A DNA stretch of 64,000 nt from Burkholderia sp. H160 (GTDB taxonomy: Bacteria > Pseudomonadota > Gammaproteobacteria > Burkholderiales > Burkholderiaceae), in contig ABYL01000004.1 in the NCBI GenBank assembly GCA_000173575.1, positions 62,001-126,000 on the forward strand, in the 5' to 3' direction. A model generated the notes under the pieces. It saw nothing but the letters and a program-made list of their open reading frames with translations. It had not been told where the DNA came from and did not search any database. Every line of letters starts with the position of its first letter. Within the stretch, counting starts at the first letter, position 1. The translations under genes were made by a program, and so were the position numbers. Positions 42,970-50,444 of the stretch are shown here, one piece after another.

Positions 42970-43031
42970 TGCGCTCCTTTTGGCGACACTATCGATGGTG
43001 TCCTGGCAAAAGAAAATCGCATAATATTGAT

Positions 43032-43056
43032 GGTATCAATCTATTTTTCTGATACC
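43032..43056. promoter_or_regulatory. LysR-type operator
   Basis: GGTATCA (43032-43038), 11 nt, TGATACC (43050-43056) is a perfect 7-bp inverted repeat with the T-N11-A core of LysR sites. It lies between the hydrolase and the divergent LysR gene, 8 bp before the lysR start. Confidence 0.7.
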
Positions 43057-43063
43057 ACCGGCC

Positions 43064-43927
43064 ATGACAACGGAAATGAAGGCGCTCGATCTGGACGTGC
43101 TGTCGATGATCATCGCGGTTGCGGACACCGGCACGATCAGTCGTGCGGCGCATGTCGTGCATCGCTCGCAATCGGCGGTGAGCATGCAGATCAAGACGCT
43201 CGAGACTGCGCTCGGCAAGGTGCTTTTCGTTCGCAAGCCACGCAGTGTGGTGCCCACGCAGGACGGCGAAATGCTGCTGACCTACGCACGACGAATGATC
43301 GCGCTGCGTGATGAGGCGTGGGCCGCGGTGGTACGGCCCGACGTGACCGGACGCGTGGTCATCGGCGTGCCGGACGACTACGCGACGTCGCTGTTCCCGC
43401 CCATCCTCAAGAAATTCTCGGCGACCTATCCCAAGGTAGAGATTCAGGTCGTGGGGCTGCCGAGCGTTGCTCTCGAACCCATGTTGAAGGACGGCACCGT
43501 CGATCTGGTCTGCGCGACGCGCGTGAAAGGCTTGCATGGCGAGTTCCTGCGTCACGAACCGATGGTCTGGGCCGCTGCGCCAGGGGCAACCGAGATCTGG
43601 CGCGAACGACCCTTGCCCATTGCCGTGTTTTTGCCCGGCAGCGTCGCACGAGAGAAAGCCATACGAAGTCTGGAGCGCGCGCGCATCACGTATCGGACCT
43701 CGTATGAAAGTCCGAGTCTGCTGGGTCTGCTGACGATGGCCGAGGCCGGACTGGCGGTTACCCCTTTGGCAAAATGCGCGGTACCGGCTCACTTCTCGCT
43801 GCTGGGCGCCGCGAACGGCCTGCCGGAAATCGGCACGCTGGAAGTCGTGTTGGCGCGCAGCGCCGCTTCGAAACGACCTCCGTGCGATTTTCTCGCGGAA
43901 CGCATTCTCGCTGACCTGAAGAATTAA
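43064..43927 (+). CDS. LysR-family transcriptional regulator
   Basis: This 287-residue protein has the N-terminal winged helix MKALDLDVLSMIIAVADTGTISRAAHVVHRSQSAVSMQIKTLETALGKVLFVRK and an effector-binding domain from about residue 90 (VTGRVVIGVPDDYATSLFPPIL). The divergent hydrolase and the palindrome at 43032-43056 make a standard LysR switch with autoregulation. The Asp/Tyr phrase PDDYA is typical of the NodD/LrhA-like subgroup. Confidence 0.92.
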   Translation: MTTEMKALDLDVLSMIIAVADTGTISRAAHVVHRSQSAVSMQIKTLETALGKVLFVRKPRSVVPTQDGEMLLTYARRMIALRDEAWAAVVRPDVTGRVVIGVPDDYATSLFPPILKKFSATYPKVEIQVVGLPSVALEPMLKDGTVDLVCATRVKGLHGEFLRHEPMVWAAAPGATEIWRERPLPIAVFLPGSVAREKAIRSLERARITYRTSYESPSLLGLLTMAEAGLAVTPLAKCAVPAHFSLLGAANGLPEIGTLEVVLARSAASKRPPCDFLAERILADLKN

Positions 43928-43944
43928 CGCTGAGATCAACGACC

Positions 43945-45075
43945 TCAGGAAGGCTCCCCTTCCCCCACCTGGCGCGACGCACACAACCGCCACGCGGCCT
44001 TTGGCGCGGCAACGGTTTCCGCGACGTCGCGCCACCACCGTTCGCCGCGATGCACCGCGTTCAGATCGAGCCGCTCGCCCATGCGCGGCGTCGACAGCGC
44101 GACACCGCGCGCAAGCGCCAGCCCCGTCACCCTTTCGAACGGTTCCTGCCAGCGGTGCATCGCGAGGTCGAACGTGCCGTTATGAATCGGCACGAGCCAG
44201 CGTCCGCGCAGGTCGATATGCGCCTGCACGGTTTCTTCGGGCTGCATATGAACGTACGGCCACATTGGATCGTACGCGCCCGTTTCGACCAACGTGACGT
44301 CGAATGGTCCAAGGCGCTCGCCGATCGTGCTGAAACCATCGAAGTAGCCGGTGTCGCCGCTGAAGAAAACGCGCAGATCGTTATCGACGATCACCCACGA
44401 CGCCCACAACGTGCGGTTGCCGTCGAACAGGCTGCGCCCGGAGAAGTGCTGCGCGGGCGTCGCGGTGAACTGGATGCCCTCGACCTCCGTGCCCTGCCAC
44501 CAGTCGAACTGCCGCACCTTCGCCGCGTCGATGCCCCATTCGATCAACCGGTCGCCGACGCCTAGCGGCGTCAGAAACACCTCGGTGCGCTGCGCGAGCA
44601 CGAGGACGGTTTCGCGGTCGAGATGGTCGTAGTGGTCGTGCGAGAGGATCACGCCGTGCAGTGGCGGCAAGTCGGCGAGCGCGATCGGCGGCGCGTGAAA
44701 GCGCTTCGGACCGAGATTGCGGAATGGCGAAGCCCGCTCGGCGAACACGGGATCAGTCAGCCAGAACTTGTCGCGCAACTTCAGCAGCATCGTTGAATGA
44801 CCGAGGCGGTACAGGCTGCGGTCGGGCGCCGCGTCGAGTTGCGCGCGCGTCAGCGTTTCAACCGGCAACGAGTCGGTCGGCACGGTGCCGCGCGGCTTGT
44901 TGAACAACACCGTCCACGCGAGACCGAGCGTTTTGCGCAGGCCTTGCGCCGGACGCGGCTTGACGTTGCGGAAGCGCTCGCCGTCATGCTGCGGCGACAG
45001 GTTGAACCTCGCACGGCTACGTTGCGCGGCGCTTACGCCGAGCATGCGGCGGACGAGGGCGGGAAGCGACGTCAT
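43945..45075 (-). CDS. MBL-fold metallo-hydrolase (NAPE-PLD/UlaG-like)
   Basis: This 376-residue protein has the metallo-beta-lactamase motif SHDHYDHLDRETV (HxHxDH) near the middle. Upstream comes YRLGHSTMLLKLRDKFWLTDPVFAERASPF, and later metal ligands sit in FFSGDTGYFDGF and LVPIHNGTF. The order matches N-acyl-phosphatidylethanolamine phospholipase D-like hydrolases. It starts with GGAAGG at 8-nt spacing. It is divergent from a TetR gene, with two palindromes in the 84-bp gap, so TetR probably represses it. The natural substrate is unknown. Confidence 0.9.
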   Translation of the reverse strand: MTSLPALVRRMLGVSAAQRSRARFNLSPQHDGERFRNVKPRPAQGLRKTLGLAWTVLFNKPRGTVPTDSLPVETLTRAQLDAAPDRSLYRLGHSTMLLKLRDKFWLTDPVFAERASPFRNLGPKRFHAPPIALADLPPLHGVILSHDHYDHLDRETVLVLAQRTEVFLTPLGVGDRLIEWGIDAAKVRQFDWWQGTEVEGIQFTATPAQHFSGRSLFDGNRTLWASWVIVDNDLRVFFSGDTGYFDGFSTIGERLGPFDVTLVETGAYDPMWPYVHMQPEETVQAHIDLRGRWLVPIHNGTFDLAMHRWQEPFERVTGLALARGVALSTPRMGERLDLNAVHRGERWWRDVAETVAAPKAAWRLCASRQVGEGEPS

Positions 45076-45099
45076 GAAGTTGACCTTCCGGAGAAAATG

Positions 45100-45115
45100 T
45101 ACACTCGGCAGTGTA
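45100..45115. promoter_or_regulatory. TetR operator candidate 1
   Basis: TACACT-CGGC-AGTGTA is a perfect palindrome with 6-bp arms between the metallo-hydrolase and tetR genes. It overlaps the region expected for the promoter of the metallo-hydrolase. Confidence 0.75.
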
Positions 45116-45133
45116 GTTTATTTTCAAGAAAAG

Positions 45134-45149
45134 TAAACTGGCCAGTGTA
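45134..45149. promoter_or_regulatory. TetR operator candidate 2
   Basis: TAAACT-GGCC-AGTGTA repeats the first operator with one mismatch in the left arm, centred 34 bp away (about three helical turns). It lies 10 bp before the tetR start, suitable for autorepression. Confidence 0.75.
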
Positions 45150-45159
45150 AAATCGTTGC

Positions 45160-45774
45160 ATGGAATCCCGTGCCCCCCATCAACGTCTGACCGACCGGAA
45201 GCGCGTCGCGATCGTCAGCGCCGCGATCGAGGAATTCCTCGCGACCGGCTACGACGCGACCAGCATGGACCGGATCGCCGCCCGCGCGAGCGTCTCGAAG
45301 CGCACGGTCTATAACCATTTCCCCAGCAAGGAAGCGCTTTTCGCGGCGATTCTCCATCAGTTGTGGGACGCGAGTCACGACGGTGATGCGCCCTCTTATC
45401 GTGCCGACCAGCCCCTGCGTGCACAGTTGCTCGATCTGTTGGAACGCAAGCTGCGGCTGATGCACGACGAGTCCTTTTTATCGCTTGCACGGGTCGCGAT
45501 CGCGGCTGGCATACATTGCCCGGAGCGCGCGCGGGATATGGTCGCTCGCATGGGCGAGCGCGAGGAAGATCTGACGGCGTGGGTCCGGGCGGCTGTCGCG
45601 GACGGCCGCATCAAGACCGATGATCCGGCCTTCGCGGCACTGCAGTTGCAGGCGCTCGTGAAGGCCTTTGCTTTCTGGCCGCAAGTGGCGATGGGACAAG
45701 CGCCGCTCGATGCCGGCGAGCAAGAGCGGATCGCGGAAGCGGCAGCGGACATGTTTCTGGCGCGGTATGCGTGA
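45160..45774 (+). CDS. TetR-family transcriptional regulator
   Basis: This 204-residue regulator has the N-terminal helix-turn-helix RVAIVSAAIEEFLATGYDATSMDRIAARASVSKRTVYNHFPSKEALFAAIL. The C-terminal domain ends AFAALQLQALVKAFAFWPQVAMGQ, then EADMFLARYA-like text, and resembles TetR_C proteins of the AefR/RutR-like kind. It is divergent from the metallo-hydrolase, with two near-identical palindromes in the gap. Autorepression and repression of the hydrolase are likely. Confidence 0.92.
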   Translation: MESRAPHQRLTDRKRVAIVSAAIEEFLATGYDATSMDRIAARASVSKRTVYNHFPSKEALFAAILHQLWDASHDGDAPSYRADQPLRAQLLDLLERKLRLMHDESFLSLARVAIAAGIHCPERARDMVARMGEREEDLTAWVRAAVADGRIKTDDPAFAALQLQALVKAFAFWPQVAMGQAPLDAGEQERIAEAAADMFLARYA

Positions 45775-46232
45775 GACGGTTCGTCGGGTCGGGGCGTGAC
45801 GTCGATCGGAGGTGGTATGTCGATGCGTCAACGGCGGCGTCCAAGGTACAACGGCCATTCGGCCACAGCTGACGTTGGCGTGAAAACGCACATACGCAAG
45901 CTTGCGGCTGCTCACCGGTCGTTCGCGGAGGGTCGGCGACGCACAGCCGCTACCTGGTTCAACGAATGGGTATTGTCGACCCTCTCCGGCCATTCGAGCT
46001 GGTGCGAGGTCAACGGCTGTTTCGAATTGGCGAGCGGACGTTCATTCATGCGGACCGTGATTCGTCCGTCGAAACGCTGGACGTAGGCAATTTATGTTGC
46101 CCGGATAACCGACCTGCCAGCGGGGCGCGTCCGGACACGGGTTTCCCTTTAATCGTGCAAGTAGCTTTGTTAGAAGCGGAATGTTGGCTATCTTTGACTC
46201 ACCATCTGCCAGGCCGAACAGGAGAGGCAATC
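45775..46232. other. 458-bp region without a convincing gene
   Basis: Between tetR and the BON-domain gene. An open frame at 45796-46086 begins with a GTG but lacks a ribosome site and family features. No repeats or RNA gene were recognised. The promoter of the BON gene must lie in the last 100 bp. Confidence 0.4.
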
Positions 46233-46586
46233 ATGAAGACATGCAACGTCGTGAGTCTGATCGTCGTCGTGGGATGCGTGACGCTGACGTCGAACGTGTA
46301 TGCGCAAGCCAGCAACGCCATGCCGATGGCGTCGAGTCCCGCTGCAAGTTCAGGTAAGGCGACGCCAGCGGACAAGACGCTGGCTCGCGAGGTACGCAAG
46401 GCGTTATCGAAAGCGCCCAACTTCAACGTGTCGAACGTGTTCGTCAAGGCGCGCGGCGGTGTCGTGACATTATCCGGCAGCGTGCCGGACGGCCCTCAGA
46501 TCCAGCAGGCCGCGGAAGTGGCGATGGGCGTGCCGGGTGTAACGTCGGTGAGTAACCATTTGTCGCTTTATACGAAAGGGTACTAA
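46233..46586 (+). CDS. BON-domain exported protein
   Basis: This 117-residue protein has a signal peptide (MKTCNVVSLIVVVGCVTLTS, cleavage after NVYA). A low-complexity linker follows, then one BON domain (about 48-115: DKTLAREVRKALSKAPNFNVSNVFVKARGGVVTLSGSVPDG, then VPGVTSVSNHLSLYTKGY). BON domains bind phospholipid at the periplasmic side and appear in OsmY-like stress proteins. The ATG at 46233 has AGGAGAGG at good spacing. It stands alone beside insertion sequence remains. Confidence 0.88.
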   Translation: MKTCNVVSLIVVVGCVTLTSNVYAQASNAMPMASSPAASSGKATPADKTLAREVRKALSKAPNFNVSNVFVKARGGVVTLSGSVPDGPQIQQAAEVAMGVPGVTSVSNHLSLYTKGY

Positions 46587-46690
46587 CCCTTCAAGGCGGC
46601 GCCTCCCGCCTGGCAGCACCCGTCGCCGACTCAACCGGTGTCCTCTGTGGAGCCACTCACGCCCCTGGCGTTTGTGCCGGGGACAGTCGA

Positions 46691-46981
46691 CTATAACCTG
46701 CTGCCGATGGCATTGCGCTGGCACTCCCGCTCCAGACGACGGCTCGACTGCACGCGATTGAGATAGCCATAAATGTAGATCTTGAGCAGCACTGCGGGGT
46801 GATAGGACGGACGCCCGGTGATCGCTGGCGTTGCCCCATCAAACCCCAGGGAAGCCAAGTCGAGTTCGTCTACGAATGCGTCGACAACCCTGATCGGATT
46901 GTCCTCGGCGATGAAGTCATCGAGGCATTCCGGCAGCAACGTTGCCTGATTGCGGTCCGCACCTTCGACAAATCGCCCCAT
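46691..46981 (-). pseudogene. IS1182-family transposase, N-terminal remnant
   Basis: About 97 residues, from MGRFVEGADRNQATLLPECLDDFIAEDNPIRVVDAFVDELDLASLGF to RRLERECQRN, match the N terminus of IS1182-family transposases, whose full length is about 450 residues. The frame then diverges (AIGSRL) and stops at 46691. The upstream side carries a terminal-like sequence, TGTGTAAAAACGC (minus strand, 47032-47044), at the outer end. The rest of the element has been lost. Confidence 0.8.
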
Positions 46982-47047
46982 CTTCGCCTCTCGCGCCAAC
47001 AGGTTGATTCAGTCTAGGCGATCACGCGCGTTTTTACACACCCTTAT

Positions 47048-47060
47048 ATGGACACCGCCC
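47048..47060. repeat. Subterminal inverted repeat of the IS110/IS1111 element (transposase 3' side)
   Basis: ATGGACACCGCCC, exact inverse of the copy at 48446-48458. Confidence 0.85.
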
Positions 47061-47310
47061 GGTTTGCCAAGTTGATCTTGATGTGATGTGCTAACGAGGT
47101 GTCGGCTGCGGTCTTATATGCGGCCTTTTGCAAGCCGAAGCTGCGGGCCCTGATGGAATACGCCAGGAACGTCCTCATCTCGGCCACGTACTTGTCAGTA
47201 CAAGGGTGTGTTCAGGCTTGCGTTCCTGCGGTCCGACCTGTTTCGCCATCACATGTTAATCAACCTCAGCAACCTATCGAGACTACGGTCTTGGATTTAC
47301 TGCTTCCCTG
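47061..47310 (-). ncRNA. Candidate bridge RNA region of the IS1111-type element
   Basis: About 250 nt follow the transposase stop inside the element and contain no plausible ORF. In IS1111-group elements the guide (bridge) RNA is encoded on this side. Local complementarity (GCAGCTTCGGCTTGC at about 47127-47141) suggests structure. The exact RNA ends and loops cannot be set from one copy. Confidence 0.4.
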
Positions 47311-48333
47311 CTAAACAGATTTCACACTGACGTGATGCTTCTCGTACGTGCTGCCGCGAGCGAGAATTGCCCAAGCGATGCGTGCGATTTTGTTGGCCAG
47401 GGCCACCGCCACTACATTGGCTGGTCGTCGCTCCCGAATTCCCTTTTGCCATGCTGCTGGAGCCTTGGTGTGACACATCACCGAGCGCGCACCATGGATC
47501 AGCAGGGTGCGCAAATATGGGTCACCTCGCTTCGAGATTGAGCCCAGCCGGATCTTGCCTCCGGTGCCGCTTTGCCGTGGAACGAGTCCGAGAAACGACG
47601 CAAATTCGCGGCCAGATTTGAACGTCTTTGCATCCCCGATCGTAGCCACCAGCGCTGTTGCAGTCAGTCTGCCGATGCCAGGCACTTCAGCGATTGCACG
47701 GCACGCCGCTTCCTGCTTGTGCCAGACGCCGATCCGTTTCTCAAGGTGCTCAATGTCCTGCTCAATTCCGTCGATACGCCTCAACTGGTCCTGCAGGCTG
47801 GAAATCATGATACCGGGCAGGAGGCATTCCAGTTCGGCCATGCGTGCGCGGATCTCATTGAGTCCGGCGACGCGACCGGCTCGGAACGACACACCGAACT
47901 CATAGAGGAGACCTCTCAGCTGGTTCACCTGCATGGTCCGGAATTTGATGAGCAGCGAGCGCATCCGATGAAGACCGAGCATGGCCTGCTGGTCTTCTGT
48001 CTTCATTGCCACGGTTCGCATCCCCGGCTGCTGAACCGCCGTCCAGATCGCCCGAGCATCTGCTGCGTCGGTCTTGTTCGTCTGAACGAACGGTCGAATG
48101 AACTTCGCATGCAACAACACCACCTCGTGTCCGAGCGCCTGGATCTTGCGGGCCCACCAGTGCGCACTGCCGCACGCTTCAAGCGCTACAAGACCGGCCG
48201 ACCGTTGGGCGAGAAACGTTATCAACTCGTCGCGCCGAAAGCGTCGATTGGATACCTCACCCGTTTGCGCGTCGACCCAGTACATCTGAAAGATCTGTTT
48301 TGCAACATCCAGTCCGTATGTCGTAGCATTCAT
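47311..48333 (-). CDS. IS110-family transposase
   Basis: This 340-residue protein has the N-terminal DEDD RuvC-like domain: YGLDVAKQIFQMYWVD (first Asp), VALEACGSAHWWARKIQALG (Glu) and TNKTDAADARAIW (Asp pair). The C-terminal transposase_20 domain has IAEVPGIGRLTATALVATIGDAKTFKSGREFASFLGLVPRQ and the conserved Ser region in LGSISKRGDPYLRTLLIHGAR. I took the ATG at 48333 with GGAGGG upstream, although the frame is open further. The enzyme looks intact, so the element may be active. IS110 enzymes use a bridge RNA to choose target and donor. Confidence 0.93.
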   Translation of the reverse strand: MNATTYGLDVAKQIFQMYWVDAQTGEVSNRRFRRDELITFLAQRSAGLVALEACGSAHWWARKIQALGHEVVLLHAKFIRPFVQTNKTDAADARAIWTAVQQPGMRTVAMKTEDQQAMLGLHRMRSLLIKFRTMQVNQLRGLLYEFGVSFRAGRVAGLNEIRARMAELECLLPGIMISSLQDQLRRIDGIEQDIEHLEKRIGVWHKQEAACRAIAEVPGIGRLTATALVATIGDAKTFKSGREFASFLGLVPRQSGTGGKIRLGSISKRGDPYLRTLLIHGARSVMCHTKAPAAWQKGIRERRPANVVAVALANKIARIAWAILARGSTYEKHHVSVKSV

Positions 48334-48445
48334 TTGGGCCCTCCGTTCCTCAAGTGGACGTGTCGAAACGCCACTCTGGCACATTGATGCCGATCGGTTC
48401 TGGAGGGCCTCAGCGCATCTACAGGACCCAGCGTCCCCGAAGGGA

Positions 48446-48458
48446 GGGCGGTGTCCAT
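48446..48458. repeat. Subterminal inverted repeat of the IS110/IS1111 element (transposase 5' side)
   Basis: GGGCGGTGTCCAT, exact inverse of the copy at 47048-47060. Confidence 0.85.
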
Positions 48459-48838
48459 TCCATCTCGGCCAAACCCGGTCCGACATGTTCGGCTCAGTTC
48501 GAGCCTTCCAGAACAGTCGTGTTCCGCCAGCCAGGCTGCCGTATTCGGAGCGGAGGCGTCGTTCGAGTGAACGTATATCCGGGCCGGCTCGTTGAATCGT
48601 TGGTGGGCACTGACACCTCAGGACGTCAAACCATCAGAACGTCACGACCTTCCGCAGTCCGGCTACAGCATGCGTGTCATTGCCGTTGTCGTCATGTGTA
48701 AGCGTACCAGTGGAAATCATCATGTTTTCCTCTGGGAAACGAACTGATGAATGAGCGATGCCGAAGTCGGAAGGTGTTTGGCGCCGACTCGCGATTGGGC
48801 CGCAGTCTTGTCAAGTCGTATTAGCGACGACAGCCCGC
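48459..48838. other. Flank of the insertion sequence, no gene seen
   Basis: About 380 bp between the insertion sequence and a small minus-strand ORF. Open frames are present but without ribosome sites or recognisable products. No repeats beyond the insertion sequence end were found. Confidence 0.4.
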
Positions 48839-49045
48839 TCAGGCCGGCCATGATGTACCGCGAACGTTGTGTCCTGAAGTCGCCCAGAGGGCCGCGACTG
48901 AGGTGTTGCGTTGCACTGCCTGGGCTGCGCGGGCACTTGTGTGCAGCCAGAGCTGGCTATACCCTTCAAATTCCCGGCGCGGTGCGACGACCGGCGACGC
49001 GAGCAGGTAAGCGCGTGAGACGCGGAGAAAGCGTTCGATATACAT
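48839..49045 (-). CDS. 68-aa hypothetical protein
   Basis: From an ATG at 49045, with GGGAG at about 8-nt spacing, the frame encodes 68 residues beginning MYIERFLRVSRAYLLASPVV and ending WATSGHNVRGTSWPA. It is basic, with several aromatic residues and no clear signal peptide. No family is recognised. The good ribosome site is the main support. Confidence 0.4.
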   Translation of the reverse strand: MYIERFLRVSRAYLLASPVVAPRREFEGYSQLWLHTSARAAQAVQRNTSVAALWATSGHNVRGTSWPA

Positions 49046-49597
49046 GATTCAACTCCCGTCAAGCCCGGCCAGATCGGGCAACGTTCGATAAGCGACGCAC
49101 CTTCAGCGACGTTAAGCGCTGTCGGCGTTCTTACACAAAAAGGGAGCGAGCTGCAGACAGACCGCACAGGCGGTCCTGAAGAAGCACGCTGACCCGTCAA
49201 TCGGAGTCAGCGGCGGGAAGGAAAGCCCGGCGACGCTAACGCGCGATTGCAGCTTGGGCGCCGGCACAGGCCGGCGGACAAGATCCACTACTAGAGCTTG
49301 CGTCCACGAAGGACTCTCCTGGTACTAAGACAAGGCGGATTCTATGCGCGCTGTTTGCGAGCGCGCAAGCAGAAATTGCTACGCAGTGCTCAATTACTTG
49401 AAGAGCGACATCGACCGCACTGGCCGTACCGAGCCGATGGCATTCAAGCCCGAAACACAAGCGTTCCCTCCGTTGCTCATGTGCAGCATTGCGGGAGCAG
49501 CAGCCACCGCTGCGTAGATGCAATACGAAGAGGTGAGCAAAATGATTCGCATCCACGCTAAGTAACGAAATCGAAAGAAAAATTTTTAAGATAGTCG
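49046..49597. other. Gene-free region upstream of the first NRAMP leader
   Basis: About 550 bp without a supported gene. A GCCGGC-ACA-GGCCGGC-type hairpin lies near 49260-49275, and a GCGCGC...GCGCGC repeat near 49346-49366. Sequence becomes A/T-rich from 49560 toward the promoter at 49598. Confidence 0.4.
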
Positions 49598-49627
49598 TTG
49601 ACTTGGCTCGCACGCCATCACTAGAAT
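49598..49627 (+). promoter_or_regulatory. Promoter of NRAMP leader A
   Basis: TTGACT (49598-49603), 18 nt, TAGAAT (49622-49627). The same -35 and spacing recur at 52346-52375 before the second leader, which supports both. The transcript should begin near 49634, about 810 nt before the transporter start. Confidence 0.75.
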
Positions 49628-49654
49628 TCGCGTGTTTCCACGAAAGGGGCATAT

Positions 49655-49772
49655 GCCTTGGACAGTTGCAGTAGTCGACCTTCGAAAAGTTTTTCTGCCT
49701 GACCGGCACGACGCCCGCTTTGACTCTTCCTTAGCCGCCGTCTTGCCAGCAGGCAGACGGTGCGCGTCGCAG
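49655..49772 (+). ncRNA. Conserved leader RNA core A (candidate metal-responsive leader)
   Basis: This 118-nt segment is repeated with strong similarity at 52403-52518, although the sequences around both copies differ. Shared blocks include GCCTTGGAC, TTGCAGTAGTCGACCTTCGA, CTGCCTGACCGGCA and GGTGCGCGTCGCAG. Hairpin I is GCCGTCTTGCC-AGCA-GGCAGACGGT (49737-49761), 10 pairs with one bulged base. The upstream block CTGCCTG...GGCA (49695-49708) can instead pair with TGCC...CAGGCAG (49744-49756) inside hairpin I, so two folds compete. No known riboswitch class was recognised; yybP-ykoY and M-box signatures are absent. Confidence 0.65.
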
Positions 49773-49995
49773 TAGCTTCCGCAGTTTCTCACCCGCGCAT
49801 CTCTTCGATTGGCCGCCGTCGTTTGACGCGTGCGTTGTAACGCGCATTCGTCCAGGCGACTCGGCGCGTCGAGCCTTTGGCTCGCGGCGCCGCTTGTTCA
49901 CGCCGTTTTCGCGCGCCGAATGTCGCGCGGAGCCGGCGTGCGGTTACCCACGTCCGTTCAACGCGAATCGGACACCAACGACAGAGGAGTTCACG

Positions 49996-50067
49996 ATGCC
50001 CGACCCTGAGCCTTGTTCCTGTCCCGCTCACCATGCGTTCCCGCTGAACGCTGCTCGCTCCGCCTGA
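49996..50067 (+). CDS. Upstream leader peptide 1 of NRAMP transporter A (Pro/acidic N terminus)
   Basis: A 23-codon ORF with AGAGGAG at 7-nt spacing. The peptide begins MPDPEPCSCPAHH and ends NAARSA. Alternating proline and acidic residues directly after the start resemble E. coli MgtL (MEPDPTP), whose translation becomes unstable at low Mg2+ and thereby switches on mgtA. There are 5 prolines in 23 codons. It lies 114 bp before the second small ORF. Its role as a metal-sensing uORF is inference from position, ribosome site and composition. Confidence 0.6.
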   Translation: MPDPEPCSCPAHHAFPLNAARSA

Positions 50068-50180
50068 CATCCTCGCCGCACACGTTCCTCCCGCACGCCC
50101 GAGCACCTCGGTCTGCGTGAACTGAAACGAAGGCCGGCCTGGTCGAGGGCGCCACGTTTCAAGCTATTGGAGGAATCACC

Positions 50181-50330
50181 ATGAACTTCGCTCTCCTCGT
50201 TTCGCAACTGCCGCACATCGAAGAAGCTCGCACGCACTACAACGGCATGCTCGCGCTCGACGTCCGTTCGCACGTATCGGCCCGCGTGGTCACCGCCATC
50301 CGGGCGGCGCTCAAGCAGTTCACTCACTGA
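50181..50330 (+). CDS. Small conserved protein preceding NRAMP transporter A
   Basis: A 49-residue ORF with TTGGAGGA upstream. It begins MNFALLVSQLPHIEEARTHY. The ORF at 52862-53002 encodes a homologue, with the shared pattern M-F-LL-S-LPH--EAR-HY--ML-L over the first 26 residues. The C-terminal parts differ. It ends 114 bp before the transporter start. It could be a functional small protein or a second regulatory uORF. No transmembrane segment is clear, and no family is known to me. Confidence 0.75.
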   Translation: MNFALLVSQLPHIEEARTHYNGMLALDVRSHVSARVVTAIRAALKQFTH

Positions 50331-50444
50331 TTGCGGGTGGCGTTGCCGCCTGCCTCCCCCCGGCAGAGAACAGCGGCATGCGGCAACGCTGCGCCCGATT
50401 TCCAGGCTTCAATTTCAAGCGTTACCGATAAGGAATAAGTCCAA

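Larger units (their letters stand above)
47048..48458 (-). mobile_element. IS110-family insertion sequence, IS1111 type
   Basis: A DEDD transposase gene (47311-48333) is flanked by a perfect 13-bp inverted repeat, ATGGACACCGCCC at 47048-47060 and GGGCGGTGTCCAT at 48446-48458. Subterminal inverted repeats separate the IS1111 subgroup from other IS110 elements. The true tips should lie a few bases outside them. The 250 bp between the transposase stop and the repeat at 47060 is the position of the bridge RNA gene in IS1111-type elements. The element abuts the tip of the IS1182 remnant. Confidence 0.85.

Noticed and set aside
45796-46086. Open frame of 96 codons after tetR
   Set aside because: It starts with GTG without a ribosome site, has a random-looking composition, and shows no family similarity.
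49236-49709. Minus-strand open frame of 157 codons crossing the leader promoter
   Set aside because: Part of it (MPVRQ-KVDYC) recurs opposite leader B, but only because the leader RNA core is conserved on the plus strand. There is no ribosome site.
49655-49772. Leader core as a yybP-ykoY (Mn2+) or M-box (Mg2+) riboswitch
   Set aside because: The conserved loops of these classes, such as GGGGAGUA for yybP-ykoY, are not present, so I describe it as an unclassified leader.
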